64,000 bases of DNA from Rhynchopus euleeides (taxonomy: Eukaryota > Euglenozoa > Diplonemea > Diplonemida > Diplonemidae): NCBI GenBank assembly GCA_963210315.1, contig OY723294.1, positions 1,860,001 to 1,924,000 of the forward strand, read 5' to 3'. Both the position numbers and the translations under genes were made by a program. Position 1 is the stretch's first letter. Each line of letters opens with the position of its first letter. Under the pieces are notes generated by a model that made no database searches, had not been told where the DNA came from, and saw nothing but the letters and a program-made list of their open reading frames with translations. Shown here one piece after another: positions 51,619 to 62,385 of this stretch.

Positions 51619-53616
51619 ATGGTGACGATGCGGGCCAGCCGGGTTGTAAGTGTCATGCTGCTGGCTTCCAGCGCGGCATGGGCACAGTCACAGCCGTGCA
51701 GCACCCATGGGTCGTTGTCAGACTGCGAAGGGCAACTGTGTGAGAATGACATGCAGTACTGCGTGTGGAATGTGGCGGCAGGGTCCTGCGGGTGTCCGAC
51801 CTCTTGCGCCGAGTACTCAGGGCTGAACCTGGAGCTGTGCGTCAACAGCGTGTGCCCTTCCCTGCTGCCGCAGCAGCAGGTGCCGTGCCAGTACGACCAG
51901 AGCACACAGCAGTGCAGCTGCCCCCAGGCTGCGCCTACCCCTGTGCCCCAGCCCACCCCTGTGCCCCTGCCTCAGGGTTGCGGCAAGCACAGCACGCGGA
52001 ACACATGTGAGGGTGACCTTTGTGCCAACGGCGTGCAGTACTGCGTGTGGAATGTGGCGGCAGGGTCCTGCGGGTGCCCGGAGTCTTGCACCGAGTACTC
52101 CGGTTTGAACCTGGAGCTGTGCGTCAACAGCGCATGCCCTTCCCTCCTGCCGCAGCAGCACGTGCCGTGCCAGTACGACCACGACACGCAGAAGTGCTGG
52201 TGTCCCGAGGCTGCAGAGACGGCCGCACCGGCGACCCCTGCCCCATCCACATCCGCGCCTCCGACCTCTGCACCGGCAACAGGTGCGCCCGCAACGCCTG
52301 TGCCCACCACAGAGGCACCCGAGCTCCCGCCGTGCAACGAGACGACGCTTGTGCTGAACCCCAGCTTCGAGCTCATCACCACAACCACAAACATCGGGCA
52401 GGCTCTGGTGAACGGGCAGATGCAGTCGTGGTCGGTGTCGCACGGGACGCCTTCCGTGTTTGGCGGTGCCCCGGGCCAGGGGCTGCGGTCTGCGTGGATG
52501 TGGTCGCACAGCGGAATCGGTGAGGGTATTGTGACGAACGTCCCCTTTGTCAGTGGGCAGCTGTACCGCGTGACGATGTGGGTGAACACAGGCAACGCCG
52601 TGGCTGGGCAGTTCTTTGTCCGGGCAGTGAACGGGCTGGTGCTGCAGACTGCGACATCGCTTCCGACCTTCGGGCCAAGCGATGTGATGTTCTCCAACGG
52701 GATGGTCTACCCCGCCTGGGATGAGATCACATTCGACTACACCGCGACAGACGCCTACGCGCAGCTGTGGATCTACCCGCTGCTGACCGGCGCACCCCCG
52801 AACAATGTGCAGGCGCAGCTGCGTGTGGACAACATCCGTGTGTGCGCAATCGGGACGGACGCGCCGGCTACCCCTGCACCGGCGACCCCCGCACCGGCAA
52901 CTCCTGCTCCACCCACACCTGCGCCCGCCACATCCGCACCCCCGACTCCTGCCCCGGCGACACCACTCCCACCAACTCCCGCCCCGCCCGTGGAGCGCTG
53001 CGAGGACCTGAACTTCCAGCACAAGGCGTGCGTCAACACGCTGTGCCCCGCCTTCGTGCAGATTGGGAAGAAGGTGGCCTGCAAGTACAACGAGCTCTCT
53101 GGTGAGTGCTTCTGCCCTGAGAAGGTGGAGACGAAGGCGCCGGCAACCGCTGCCCCAGTCGTGGAGCGCTGCGAGGATCTGAACTTCCAGCACGAGGCAT
53201 GTGTCAACACGCTGTGCCCTGCCTTCGTGCAGATTGGGAAGAAGGTGGCCTGCAAGTACAACGAGCTCTCTGGTGAGTGATTCTGCCCTGAGAAGGTGGA
53301 GACGAAGGCGCCGGCAACCGCAGCCCCGCAGCGCTGCGAGGACCTGAACTTCCAGCACAAGGCATGCGTCAACACGCTGTGCCCAGGCTTGCTGCAGCTC
53401 GGGAAGGAGGTGCCCTGCAAGTACAACGAGCTCTCTGGTGAGTGCTTCTGTCCCGAGCAGGTGGAGACGAAGGCGCCTGTCGCTGTGATCTCCGATGACT
53501 GCAGTTCGTTCCACGGCAGCCCGCGCGCATGCCTGTCGTCACTGTGCGTCGTCAGCGGCATGAAGGCTGGTTGCAAGTACGACTACACCTTAGGCAGGTG
53601 CAACTGCAGTGCTTAG
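51619..53616 (+). pseudogene. Array copy 15 (M type) broken by a nonsense mutation
   Basis: An M-type gene in which the codon for Cys554 is TGA (53278-53280, C to A at 53280) instead of TGC. Translation would stop after 553 residues, inside the second C-terminal six-Cys module (start C518) at its fifth cysteine, losing the last two modules. The remaining frame (53281-53616) is still open and otherwise unchanged to the normal TAG, so the mutation is recent. The truncated product would keep the signal peptide, four N-terminal modules and the jelly-roll but have unpaired cysteines. The upstream BEACH gene ends in TGA, so TGA is a normal stop in this genome. A sequencing error at one base is the main alternative. 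Confidence 0.8.
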
Positions 53617-54936
53617 TGGTGCATGGTTTTCCGTGACTTGCATGGGGTTTCATTTGCCTCATGCCTTGCCGTCGCCGCCGTGCTCGCACTCGGCGCGGAA
53701 CTCATTCTCAAACAACCATCACCTTCTGGGCGGCAGGGGCTCTGAAAACACACAACACAACAGACCCTCCCTCCCCGCCCGCTTCATAAACCACCGCATT
53801 CGAAAGAATGCCCCATTCCTTTTCCTGTTTGGCATGTGACCCAGGTGTTTCGCCTTCCCCAACCCACCCACCCACCCTCTTCGCACAAGGTGTTCGTCTT
53901 GCACATTGCACTGCCAGTGCGAGACGGACGCCGGTGGCATGTCTCTTTTGTCAGCAGATGCGTGCTGCGTGCCTCGAACCTCTCCGTTGTGTTCGCGTGG
54001 CGCTGTGCCCTCACACTGGGCTGTTCATAGCACCCGTTGGCCGTTGGCCGTTTGTCTTTATTTCCCATTCCTGTCCGAGGGCGGCGGAGGAGAGGTGCAA
54101 TGTCAGTAGGACAGCCTGCACCCCTCCCCGGCTGACTGGACGGGCGGGTTGAGTTGCCGTTCCATATACTTTCATGTGTGCCTTTCTTATTGATCTCGGC
54201 CCCCCCGCTGATCATTCCCCGCCATCTTCCTCCCTCTACTCTACTAACCTACCACCCCCGTTGACGACACGTTCTGGTGCCGCGGCAGAACAGTGGCGCT
54301 GCGCTTTTCGCGCGCCTGTTTTGCTTTTGGCACAGGACATCGCCGATCGCAAATCCCTTCCCCCTTTGCCTTTGTTCCCATTTGTCTCCGGTATTCTGAT
54401 GTGGTGCTGCAGCCTCACAACAGATTCTTTTTTGCACTTGCGCCTGCTGTTGCTGTGGTTGTCCATATCCACCTGCTCCGATTTACCCGGCATCACTGTG
54501 CACCCCCCCCGAGGGGGTGTGGAAGGTGGCCGCTGGAGAAAGTCGTACAAGTCGTGTCATCATCATCGCCGCGGTGTGTGCTGGGGGGATATCACCCAAG
54601 GGTGTTGCACAGTACACGCCCCCTCTGCACACACCGGCGAAGAGTAGGAGCGCACAACACAAGATACCCGCTTGGCTGAACAAAACAACGCGAAAGGCCC
54701 CACCCCCCCCTGCTCCCACACCCCCTGTCACATTTCCCGGGATACCTGCGCAAAACACACCGTGTCTGTCCAACCGAAGACTCTGCATCGCGCAACCCCC
54801 AGCCCAGCCACACACACACACACAGCTCCCACGGGGTGACACCGTGCGGGCCATGTACCACCACCACCCCTCGCAGGAGCAACTTCCAAAACAAACACAA
54901 CCGACAGAAAGAAGGGTGAATTGCCATACCAGTCAG
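53617..54936 (+). other. Array spacer 15 (1320 bp)
   Basis: Same as spacer 1; the spacer after the broken copy shows no decay. Confidence 0.85.
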
Positions 54937-57747
54937 ATGGTGACGATGCGGGCCAGCCGGGTTGTAAGTGTCATGCTGCTGGCTTCCAGCGCGGCATGGG
55001 CACAGTCACAGCCGTGCAGCACCCATGGGTCGTTGTCAGACTGCGAAGGGCAACTGTGTGAGAATGACATGCAGTACTGCGTGTGGAATGTGGCGGCAGG
55101 GTCCTGCGGGTGTCCGACCTCTTGCGCCGAGTACTCAGGGCTGAACCTGGAGCTGTGCGTCAACAGCGTGTGCCCTTCCCTGCTGCCGCAGCAGCAGGTG
55201 CCGTGCCAGTACGACCAGAGCACACAGCAGTGCAGCTGCCCCCAGGCTGCGCCTACCCCTGTGCCCCAGCCCACCCCTGTGCCCCTGCCTCAGGGTTGCG
55301 GCAAGCACAGCACGCGGAACACATGTGAGGGTGACCTTTGTGCCAACGGCGTGCAGTACTGCGTGTGGAATGTGGCGGCAGGGTCCTGCGGGTGCCCGGA
55401 GTCTTGCACCGAGTACTCCGGTTTGAACCTGGAGCTGTGCGTCAACAGCGCATGCCCTTCCCTCCTGCCGCAGCAGCACGTGCCGTGCCAGTACGACCAC
55501 GACACGCAGAAGTGCTGGTGTCCCGAGGCTGCAGAGACGGCCGCACCGGCGACCCCTGCCCCATCCACATCCGCGCCTCCGACCTCTGCACCGGCAACAG
55601 GTGCGCCCGCAACGCCTGTGCCCACCACAGAGGCACCCGAGCTCCCGCCGTGCAACGAGACGACGCTCGTGATGAACCCCAGCTTCGAGCTCATCACCAC
55701 AACCACAAACATCGGGCAGGCTCTGGTGAACGGGCAGATGCAGTCGTGGTCGGTGTCGCACGGGACGCCTTCCGTGTTTGGCGGTGCCCCGGGCCAGGGG
55801 CTGCGGTCTGCGTGGATGTGGTCGCACAGCGGAATCGGTGAGGGTATTGTGACGAACGTCCCCTTTGTCAGTGGGCAGCTGTACCGCGTGACGATGTGGG
55901 TGAACACAGGCAACGCCGTGGCTGGGCAGTTCTTTGTCCGGGCAGTGAACGGGCTGGTGCTGCAGACTGCGACATCGCTTCCGACCTTCGGGCCAAGCGA
56001 TGTGATGTTCTCCAACGGGATGGTCTACCCCGCCTGGGATGAGATCACATTCGACTACACCGCGACAGACGCCTACGCGCAGCTGTGGATCTACCCGCTG
56101 CTGACCGGCGCACCCCCGAACAATGTGCAGGCGCAGCTGCGTGTGGACAACATCCGTGTGTGCGCAATCGGGACGGACGCACCGGCTACCCCTGTACCGG
56201 CGACAGCTGTGCCCACGTCTGCGCCTCCCACGTCTGCACCGGCGACCCCCGCACCGGCAACGCCTGCACCTGCAACACCGGCACCGGCCACTCCTGCGCC
56301 TCCCACGTCTGCGCCCCCCACCTCCGCACCCCCGACATCTGCACCGCCCACGTCTGCGCCCCCCACATCCGCGCCTCCCACGTCTGCACCGGCGACCCCC
56401 GCGCCGGCAACGCCTGCGCCCGCAACGCCTGTGCCCACCACAGAGGCACCCGAGCTCCCGCCGTGCAACGAGACGACGCTCGTGATGAACCCCAGCTTCG
56501 AGCTCATCACCACAACCACAAACATCGGGCAGGCTCTGGTGAACGGGCAGATGCAGTCGTGGTCGGTGTCGCACGGGACGCCTTCCGTGTTTGGCGGTGC
56601 CCCGGGCCAGGGGCTGCGGTCTGCGTGGATGTGGTCGCACAGCGGAATCGGTGAGGGTATTGTGACGAACGTCCCCTTTGTCAGTGGGCAGCTGTACCGT
56701 GTGACTATGTGGGTGACCACAGGCAACGCCGTGGCTGGGCAGTTCTTTGTCCGTGCAGTGAACGGGCTGGTGCTGCAGACTGCGACATCGCTTCCGACCT
56801 TCGGGCCAAGCGATGTGATGTTCTCCAACGGGATGGTCTACCCCGCCTGGGATGAGATCACATTCGACTACACCGCGACAGACGCCTACGCGCAGCTGTG
56901 GATCTACCCGCTGCTGACCGGCGCACCCCCGAACAATGTGCAGGCGCAGCTGCGTGTGGACAACATCCGTGTGTGCGCAATCGGGACGGACGCGCCGGCT
57001 ACCCCTGCACCGGCGACCCCCGCACCGGCAACTCCTGCTCCACCCACACCTGCGCCCGCCACATCCGCACCCCCGACTCCTGCCCCGGCGACACCACTCC
57101 CACCAACTCCCGCCCCGCCCGTGGAGCGCTGCGAGGACCTGAACTTCCAGCACAAGGCGTGCGTCAACACGCTGTGCCCCGCCTTCGTGCAGATTGGGAA
57201 GAAGGTGGCCTGCAAGTACAACGAGCTCTCTGGTGAGTGCTTCTGCCCTGAGAAGGTGGAGACGAAGGCGCCGGCAACCGCTGCCCCAGTCGTGGAGCGC
57301 TGCGAGGATCTGAACTTCCAGCACGAGGCATGTGTCAACACGCTGTGCCCTGCCTTCGTGCAGATTGGGAAGAAGGTGGCCTGCAAGTACAACGAGCTCT
57401 CTGGTGAGTGCTTCTGCCCTGAGAAGGTGGAGACGAAGGCGCCGGCAACCGCAGCCCCGCAGCGCTGCGAGGACCTGAACTTCCAGCACAAGGCATGCGT
57501 CAACACGCTGTGCCCAGGCTTGCTGCAGCTCGGGAAGGAGGTGCCCTGCAAGTACAACGAGCTCTCTGGTGAGTGCTTCTGTCCCGAGCAGGTGGAGACG
57601 AAGGCGCCTGTCGCTGTGATCTCCGATGACTGCAGTTCGTTCCACGGCAGCCCGCGCGCATGCCTGTCGTCACTGTGCGTCGTCAGCGGCATGAAGGCTG
57701 GTTGCAAGTACGACTACACCTTAGGCAGGTGCAACTGCAGTGCTTAG
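54937..57747 (+). CDS. Array copy 16 (L type, 936 aa): secreted six-cysteine-module protein with two jelly-roll modules
   Basis: L layout, with jelly-roll modules at 55651-56178 and 56464-56991. The second module carries the substitution cluster of copy 14 (56700, 56706, 56717, 56754; Thr594), and the stalk has Pro456. Unlike every other copy, its first jelly-roll also begins with Met246 and the silent change at 55668 normally found only in second modules, so a short tract was converted from module two to module one, here or in a donor. Confidence 0.9.
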   Translation: MVTMRASRVVSVMLLASSAAWAQSQPCSTHGSLSDCEGQLCENDMQYCVWNVAAGSCGCPTSCAEYSGLNLELCVNSVCPSLLPQQQVPCQYDQSTQQCSCPQAAPTPVPQPTPVPLPQGCGKHSTRNTCEGDLCANGVQYCVWNVAAGSCGCPESCTEYSGLNLELCVNSACPSLLPQQHVPCQYDHDTQKCWCPEAAETAAPATPAPSTSAPPTSAPATGAPATPVPTTEAPELPPCNETTLVMNPSFELITTTTNIGQALVNGQMQSWSVSHGTPSVFGGAPGQGLRSAWMWSHSGIGEGIVTNVPFVSGQLYRVTMWVNTGNAVAGQFFVRAVNGLVLQTATSLPTFGPSDVMFSNGMVYPAWDEITFDYTATDAYAQLWIYPLLTGAPPNNVQAQLRVDNIRVCAIGTDAPATPVPATAVPTSAPPTSAPATPAPATPAPATPAPATPAPPTSAPPTSAPPTSAPPTSAPPTSAPPTSAPATPAPATPAPATPVPTTEAPELPPCNETTLVMNPSFELITTTTNIGQALVNGQMQSWSVSHGTPSVFGGAPGQGLRSAWMWSHSGIGEGIVTNVPFVSGQLYRVTMWVTTGNAVAGQFFVRAVNGLVLQTATSLPTFGPSDVMFSNGMVYPAWDEITFDYTATDAYAQLWIYPLLTGAPPNNVQAQLRVDNIRVCAIGTDAPATPAPATPAPATPAPPTPAPATSAPPTPAPATPLPPTPAPPVERCEDLNFQHKACVNTLCPAFVQIGKKVACKYNELSGECFCPEKVETKAPATAAPVVERCEDLNFQHEACVNTLCPAFVQIGKKVACKYNELSGECFCPEKVETKAPATAAPQRCEDLNFQHKACVNTLCPGLLQLGKEVPCKYNELSGECFCPEQVETKAPVAVISDDCSSFHGSPRACLSSLCVVSGMKAGCKYDYTLGRCNCSA

Positions 57748-59067
57748 TGGTGCATGGTTTTCCGTGACTTGCATGGGGTTTCATTTGCCTCATGCCTTGC
57801 CGTCGCCGCCGTGCTCGCACTCGGCGCGGAACTCATTCTCAAACAACCATCACCTTCTGGGCGGCAGGGGCTCTGAAAACACACAACACAACAGACCCTC
57901 CCTCCCCGCCCGCTTCATAAACCACCGCATTCGAAAGAATGCCCCATTCCTTTTCCTGTTTGGCATGTGACCCAGGTGTTTCGCCTTCCCCAACCCACCC
58001 ACCCACCCTCTTCGCACAAGGTGTTCGTCTTGCACATTGCACTGCCAGTGCGAGACGGACGCCGGTGGCATGTCTCTTTTGTCAGCAGATGCGTGCTGCG
58101 TGCCTCGAACCTCTCCGTTGTGTTCGCGTGGCGCTGTGCCCTCACACTGGGCTGTTCATAGCACCCGTTGGCCGTTGGCCGTTTGTCTTTATTTCCCATT
58201 CCTGTCCGAGGGCGGCGGAGGAGAGGTGCAATGTCAGTAGGACAGCCTGCACCCCTCCCCGGCTGACTGGACGGGCGGGTTGAGTTGCCGTTCCATATAC
58301 TTTCATGTGTGCCTTTCTTATTGATCTCGGCCCCCCCGCTGATCATTCCCCGCCATCTTCCTCCCTCTACTCTACTAACCTACCACCCCCGTTGACGACA
58401 CGTTCTGGTGCCGCGGCAGAACAGTGGCGCTGCGCTTTTCGCGCGCCTGTTTTGCTTTTGGCACAGGACATCGCCGATCGCAAATCCCTTCCCCCTTTGC
58501 CTTTGTTCCCATTTGTCTCCGGTATTCTGATGTGGTGCTGCAGCCTCACAACAGATTCTTTTTTGCACTTGCGCCTGCTGTTGCTGTGGTTGTCCATATC
58601 CACCTGCTCCGATTTACCCGGCATCACTGTGCACCCCCCCCGAGGGGGTGTGGAAGGTGGCCGCTGGAGAAAGTCGTACAAGTCGTGTCATCATCATCGC
58701 CGCGGTGTGTGCTGGGGGGATATCACCCAAGGGTGTTGCACAGTACACGCCCCCTCTGCACACACCGGCGAAGAGTAGGAGCGCACAACACAAGATACCC
58801 GCTTGGCTGAACAAAACAACGCGAAAGGCCCCACCCCCCCCTGCTCCCACACCCCCTGTCACATTTCCCGGGATACCTGCGCAAAACACACCGTGTCTGT
58901 CCAACCGAAGACTCTGCATCGCGCAACCCCCAGCCCAGCCACACACACACACACAGCTCCCACGGGGTGACACCGTGCGGGCCATGTACCACCACCACCC
59001 CTCGCAGGAGCAACTTCCAAAACAAACACAACCGACAGAAAGAAGGGTGAATTGCCATACCAGTCAG
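57748..59067 (+). other. Array spacer 16 (1320 bp)
   Basis: Same as spacer 1; no gene seen. Confidence 0.85.
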
Positions 59068-61065
59068 ATGGTGACGATGCGGGCCAGCCGGGTTGTAAGT
59101 GTCATGCTGCTGGCTTCCAGCGCGGCATGGGCACAGTCACAGCCGTGCAGCACCCATGGGTCGTTGTCAGACTGCGAAGGGCAACTGTGTGAGAATGACA
59201 TGCAGTACTGCGTGTGGAATGTGGCGGCAGGGTCCTGCGGGTGTCCGACCTCTTGCGCCGAGTACTCAGGGCTGAACCTGGAGCTGTGCGTCAACAGCGT
59301 GTGCCCTTCCCTGCTGCCGCAGCAGCAGGTGCCGTGCCAGTACGACCAGAGCACACAGCAGTGCAGCTGCCCCCAGGCTGCGCCTACCCCTGTGCCCCAG
59401 CCCACCCCTGTGCCCCTGCCTCAGGGTTGCGGCAAGCACAGCACGCGGAACACATGTGAGGGTGACCTTTGTGCCAACGGCGTGCAGTACTGCGTGTGGA
59501 ATGTGGCGGCAGGGTCCTGCGGGTGCCCGGAGTCTTGCACCGAGTACTCCGGTTTGAACCTGGAGCTGTGCGTCAACAGCGCATGCCCTTCCCTCCTGCC
59601 GCAGCAGCACGTGCCGTGCCAGTACGACCACGACACGCAGAAGTGCTGGTGTCCCGAGGCTGCAGAGACGGCCGCACCGGCGACCCCTGCCCCATCCACA
59701 TCCGCGCCTCCGACCTCTGCACCGGCAACAGGTGCGCCCGCAACGCCTGTGCCCACCACAGAGGCACCCGAGCTCCCGCCGTGCAACGAGACGACGCTTG
59801 TGCTGAACCCCAGCTTCGAGCTCATCACCACAACCACAAACATCGGGCAGGCTCTGGTGAACGGGCAGATGCAGTCGTGGTCGGTGTCGCACGGGACGCC
59901 TTCCGTGTTTGGCGGTGCCCCGGGCCAGGGGCTGCGGTCTGCGTGGATGTGGTCGCACAGCGGAATCGGTGAGGGTATTGTGACGAACGTCCCCTTTGTC
60001 AGTGGGCAGCTGTACCGCGTGACGATGTGGGTGAACACAGGCAACGCCGTGGCTGGGCAGTTCTTTGTCCGGGCAGTGAACGGGCTGGTGCTGCAGACTG
60101 CGACATCGCTTCCGACCTTCGGGCCAAGCGATGTGATGTTCTCCAACGGGATGGTCTACCCCGCCTGGGATGAGATCACATTCGACTACACCGCGACAGA
60201 CGCCTACGCGCAGCTGTGGATCTACCCGCTGCTGACCGGCGCACCCCCGAACAATGTGCAGGCGCAGCTGCGTGTGGACAACATCCGTGTGTGCGCAATC
60301 GGGACGGACGCGCCGGCTACCCCTGCACCGGCGACCCCCGCACCGGCAACTCCTGCTCCACCCACACCTGCGCCCGCCACATCCGCACCCCCGACTCCTG
60401 CCCCGGCGACACCACTCCCACCAACTCCCGCCCCGCCCGTGGAGCGCTGCGAGGACCTGAACTTCCAGCACAAGGCGTGCGTCAACACGCTGTGCCCCGC
60501 CTTCGTGCAGATTGGGAAGAAGGTGGCCTGCAAGTACAACGAGCTCTCTGGTGAGTGCTTCTGCCCTGAGAAGGTGGAGACGAAGGCGCCGGCAACCGCT
60601 GCCCCAGTCGTGGAGCGCTGCGAGGATCTGAACTTCCAGCACGAGGCATGTGTCAACACGCTGTGCCCTGCCTTCGTGCAGATTGGGAAGAAGGTGGCCT
60701 GCAAGTACAACGAGCTCTCTGGTGAGTGCTTCTGCCCTGAGAAGGTGGAGACGAAGGCGCCGGCAACCGCAGCCCCGCAGCGCTGCGAGGACCTGAACTT
60801 CCAGCACAAGGCATGCGTCAACACGCTGTGCCCAGGCTTGCTGCATCTCGGGAAGGAGGTGCCCTGCAAGTACAACGAGCTCTCTGGTGAGTGCTTCTGT
60901 CCCGAGCAGGTGGAGACGAAGGCGCCTGTCGCTGTGATCTCCGATGACTGCAGTTCGTTCCACGGCAGCCCGCGCGCATGCCTGTCGTCACTGTGCGTCG
61001 TCAGCGGCATGAAGGCTGGTTGCAAGTACGACTACACCTTAGGCAGGTGCAACTGCAGTGCTTAG
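59068..61065 (+). CDS. Array copy 17 (M type, His593, 665 aa)
   Basis: M layout with one private change: G to T at 60846 makes Gln593 a His, in the third C-terminal six-Cys module (start C573) between its third and fourth cysteines. The cysteines themselves are untouched, so folding should be unaffected. Confidence 0.9.
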   Translation: MVTMRASRVVSVMLLASSAAWAQSQPCSTHGSLSDCEGQLCENDMQYCVWNVAAGSCGCPTSCAEYSGLNLELCVNSVCPSLLPQQQVPCQYDQSTQQCSCPQAAPTPVPQPTPVPLPQGCGKHSTRNTCEGDLCANGVQYCVWNVAAGSCGCPESCTEYSGLNLELCVNSACPSLLPQQHVPCQYDHDTQKCWCPEAAETAAPATPAPSTSAPPTSAPATGAPATPVPTTEAPELPPCNETTLVLNPSFELITTTTNIGQALVNGQMQSWSVSHGTPSVFGGAPGQGLRSAWMWSHSGIGEGIVTNVPFVSGQLYRVTMWVNTGNAVAGQFFVRAVNGLVLQTATSLPTFGPSDVMFSNGMVYPAWDEITFDYTATDAYAQLWIYPLLTGAPPNNVQAQLRVDNIRVCAIGTDAPATPAPATPAPATPAPPTPAPATSAPPTPAPATPLPPTPAPPVERCEDLNFQHKACVNTLCPAFVQIGKKVACKYNELSGECFCPEKVETKAPATAAPVVERCEDLNFQHEACVNTLCPAFVQIGKKVACKYNELSGECFCPEKVETKAPATAAPQRCEDLNFQHKACVNTLCPGLLHLGKEVPCKYNELSGECFCPEQVETKAPVAVISDDCSSFHGSPRACLSSLCVVSGMKAGCKYDYTLGRCNCSA

Positions 61066-62385
61066 TGGTGCATGGTTTTCCGTGACTTGCATGGGGTTTC
61101 ATTTGCCTCATGCCTTGCCGTCGCCGCCGTGCTCGCACTCGGCGCGGAACTCATTCTCAAACAACCATCACCTTCTGGGCGGCAGGGGCTCTGAAAACAC
61201 ACAACACAACAGACCCTCCCTCCCCGCCCGCTTCATAAACCACCGCATTCGAAAGAATGCCCCATTCCTTTTCCTGTTTGGCATGTGACCCAGGTGTTTC
61301 GCCTTCCCCAACCCACCCACCCACCCTCTTCGCACAAGGTGTTCGTCTTGCACATTGCACTGCCAGTGCGAGACGGACGCCGGTGGCATGTCTCTTTTGT
61401 CAGCAGATGCGTGCTGCGTGCCTCGAACCTCTCCGTTGTGTTCGCGTGGCGCTGTGCCCTCACACTGGGCTGTTCATAGCACCCGTTGGCCGTTGGCCGT
61501 TTGTCTTTATTTCCCATTCCTGTCCGAGGGCGGCGGAGGAGAGGTGCAATGTCAGTAGGACAGCCTGCACCCCTCCCCGGCTGACTGGACGGGCGGGTTG
61601 AGTTGCCGTTCCATATACTTTCATGTGTGCCTTTCTTATTGATCTCGGCCCCCCCGCTGATCATTCCCCGCCATCTTCCTCCCTCTACTCTACTAACCTA
61701 CCACCCCCGTTGACGACACGTTCTGGTGCCGCGGCAGAACAGTGGCGCTGCGCTTTTCGCGCGCCTGTTTTGCTTTTGGCACAGGACATCGCCGATCGCA
61801 AATCCCTTCCCCCTTTGCCTTTGTTCCCATTTGTCTCCGGTATTCTGATGTGGTGCTGCAGCCTCACAACAGATTCTTTTTTGCACTTGCGCCTGCTGTT
61901 GCTGTGGTTGTCCATATCCACCTGCTCCGATTTACCCGGCATCACTGTGCACCCCCCCCGAGGGGGTGTGGAAGGTGGCCGCTGGAGAAAGTCGTACAAG
62001 TCGTGTCATCATCATCGCCGCGGTGTGTGCTGGGGGGATATCACCCAAGGGTGTTGCACAGTACACGCCCCCTCTGCACACACCGGCGAAGAGTAGGAGC
62101 GCACAACACAAGATACCCGCTTGGCTGAACAAAACAACGCGAAAGGCCCCACCCCCCCCTGCTCCCACACCCCCTGTCACATTTCCCGGGATACCTGCGC
62201 AAAACACACCGTGTCTGTCCAACCGAAGACTCTGCATCGCGCAACCCCCAGCCCAGCCACACACACACACACAGCTCCCACGGGGTGACACCGTGCGGGC
62301 CATGTACCACCACCACCCCTCGCAGGAGCAACTTCCAAAACAAACACAACCGACAGAAAGAAGGGTGAATTGCCATACCAGTCAG
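61066..62385 (+). other. Array spacer 17 (1320 bp)
   Basis: Same as spacer 1; no gene seen. Confidence 0.85.

Noticed and set aside
53278-53280. TGA at a Cys position read as selenocysteine
   Set aside because: Only one of 18 copies has it, the spacer and UTR are unchanged from copies using TGC, and no SECIS-like element was recognised; a nonsense mutation is simpler.
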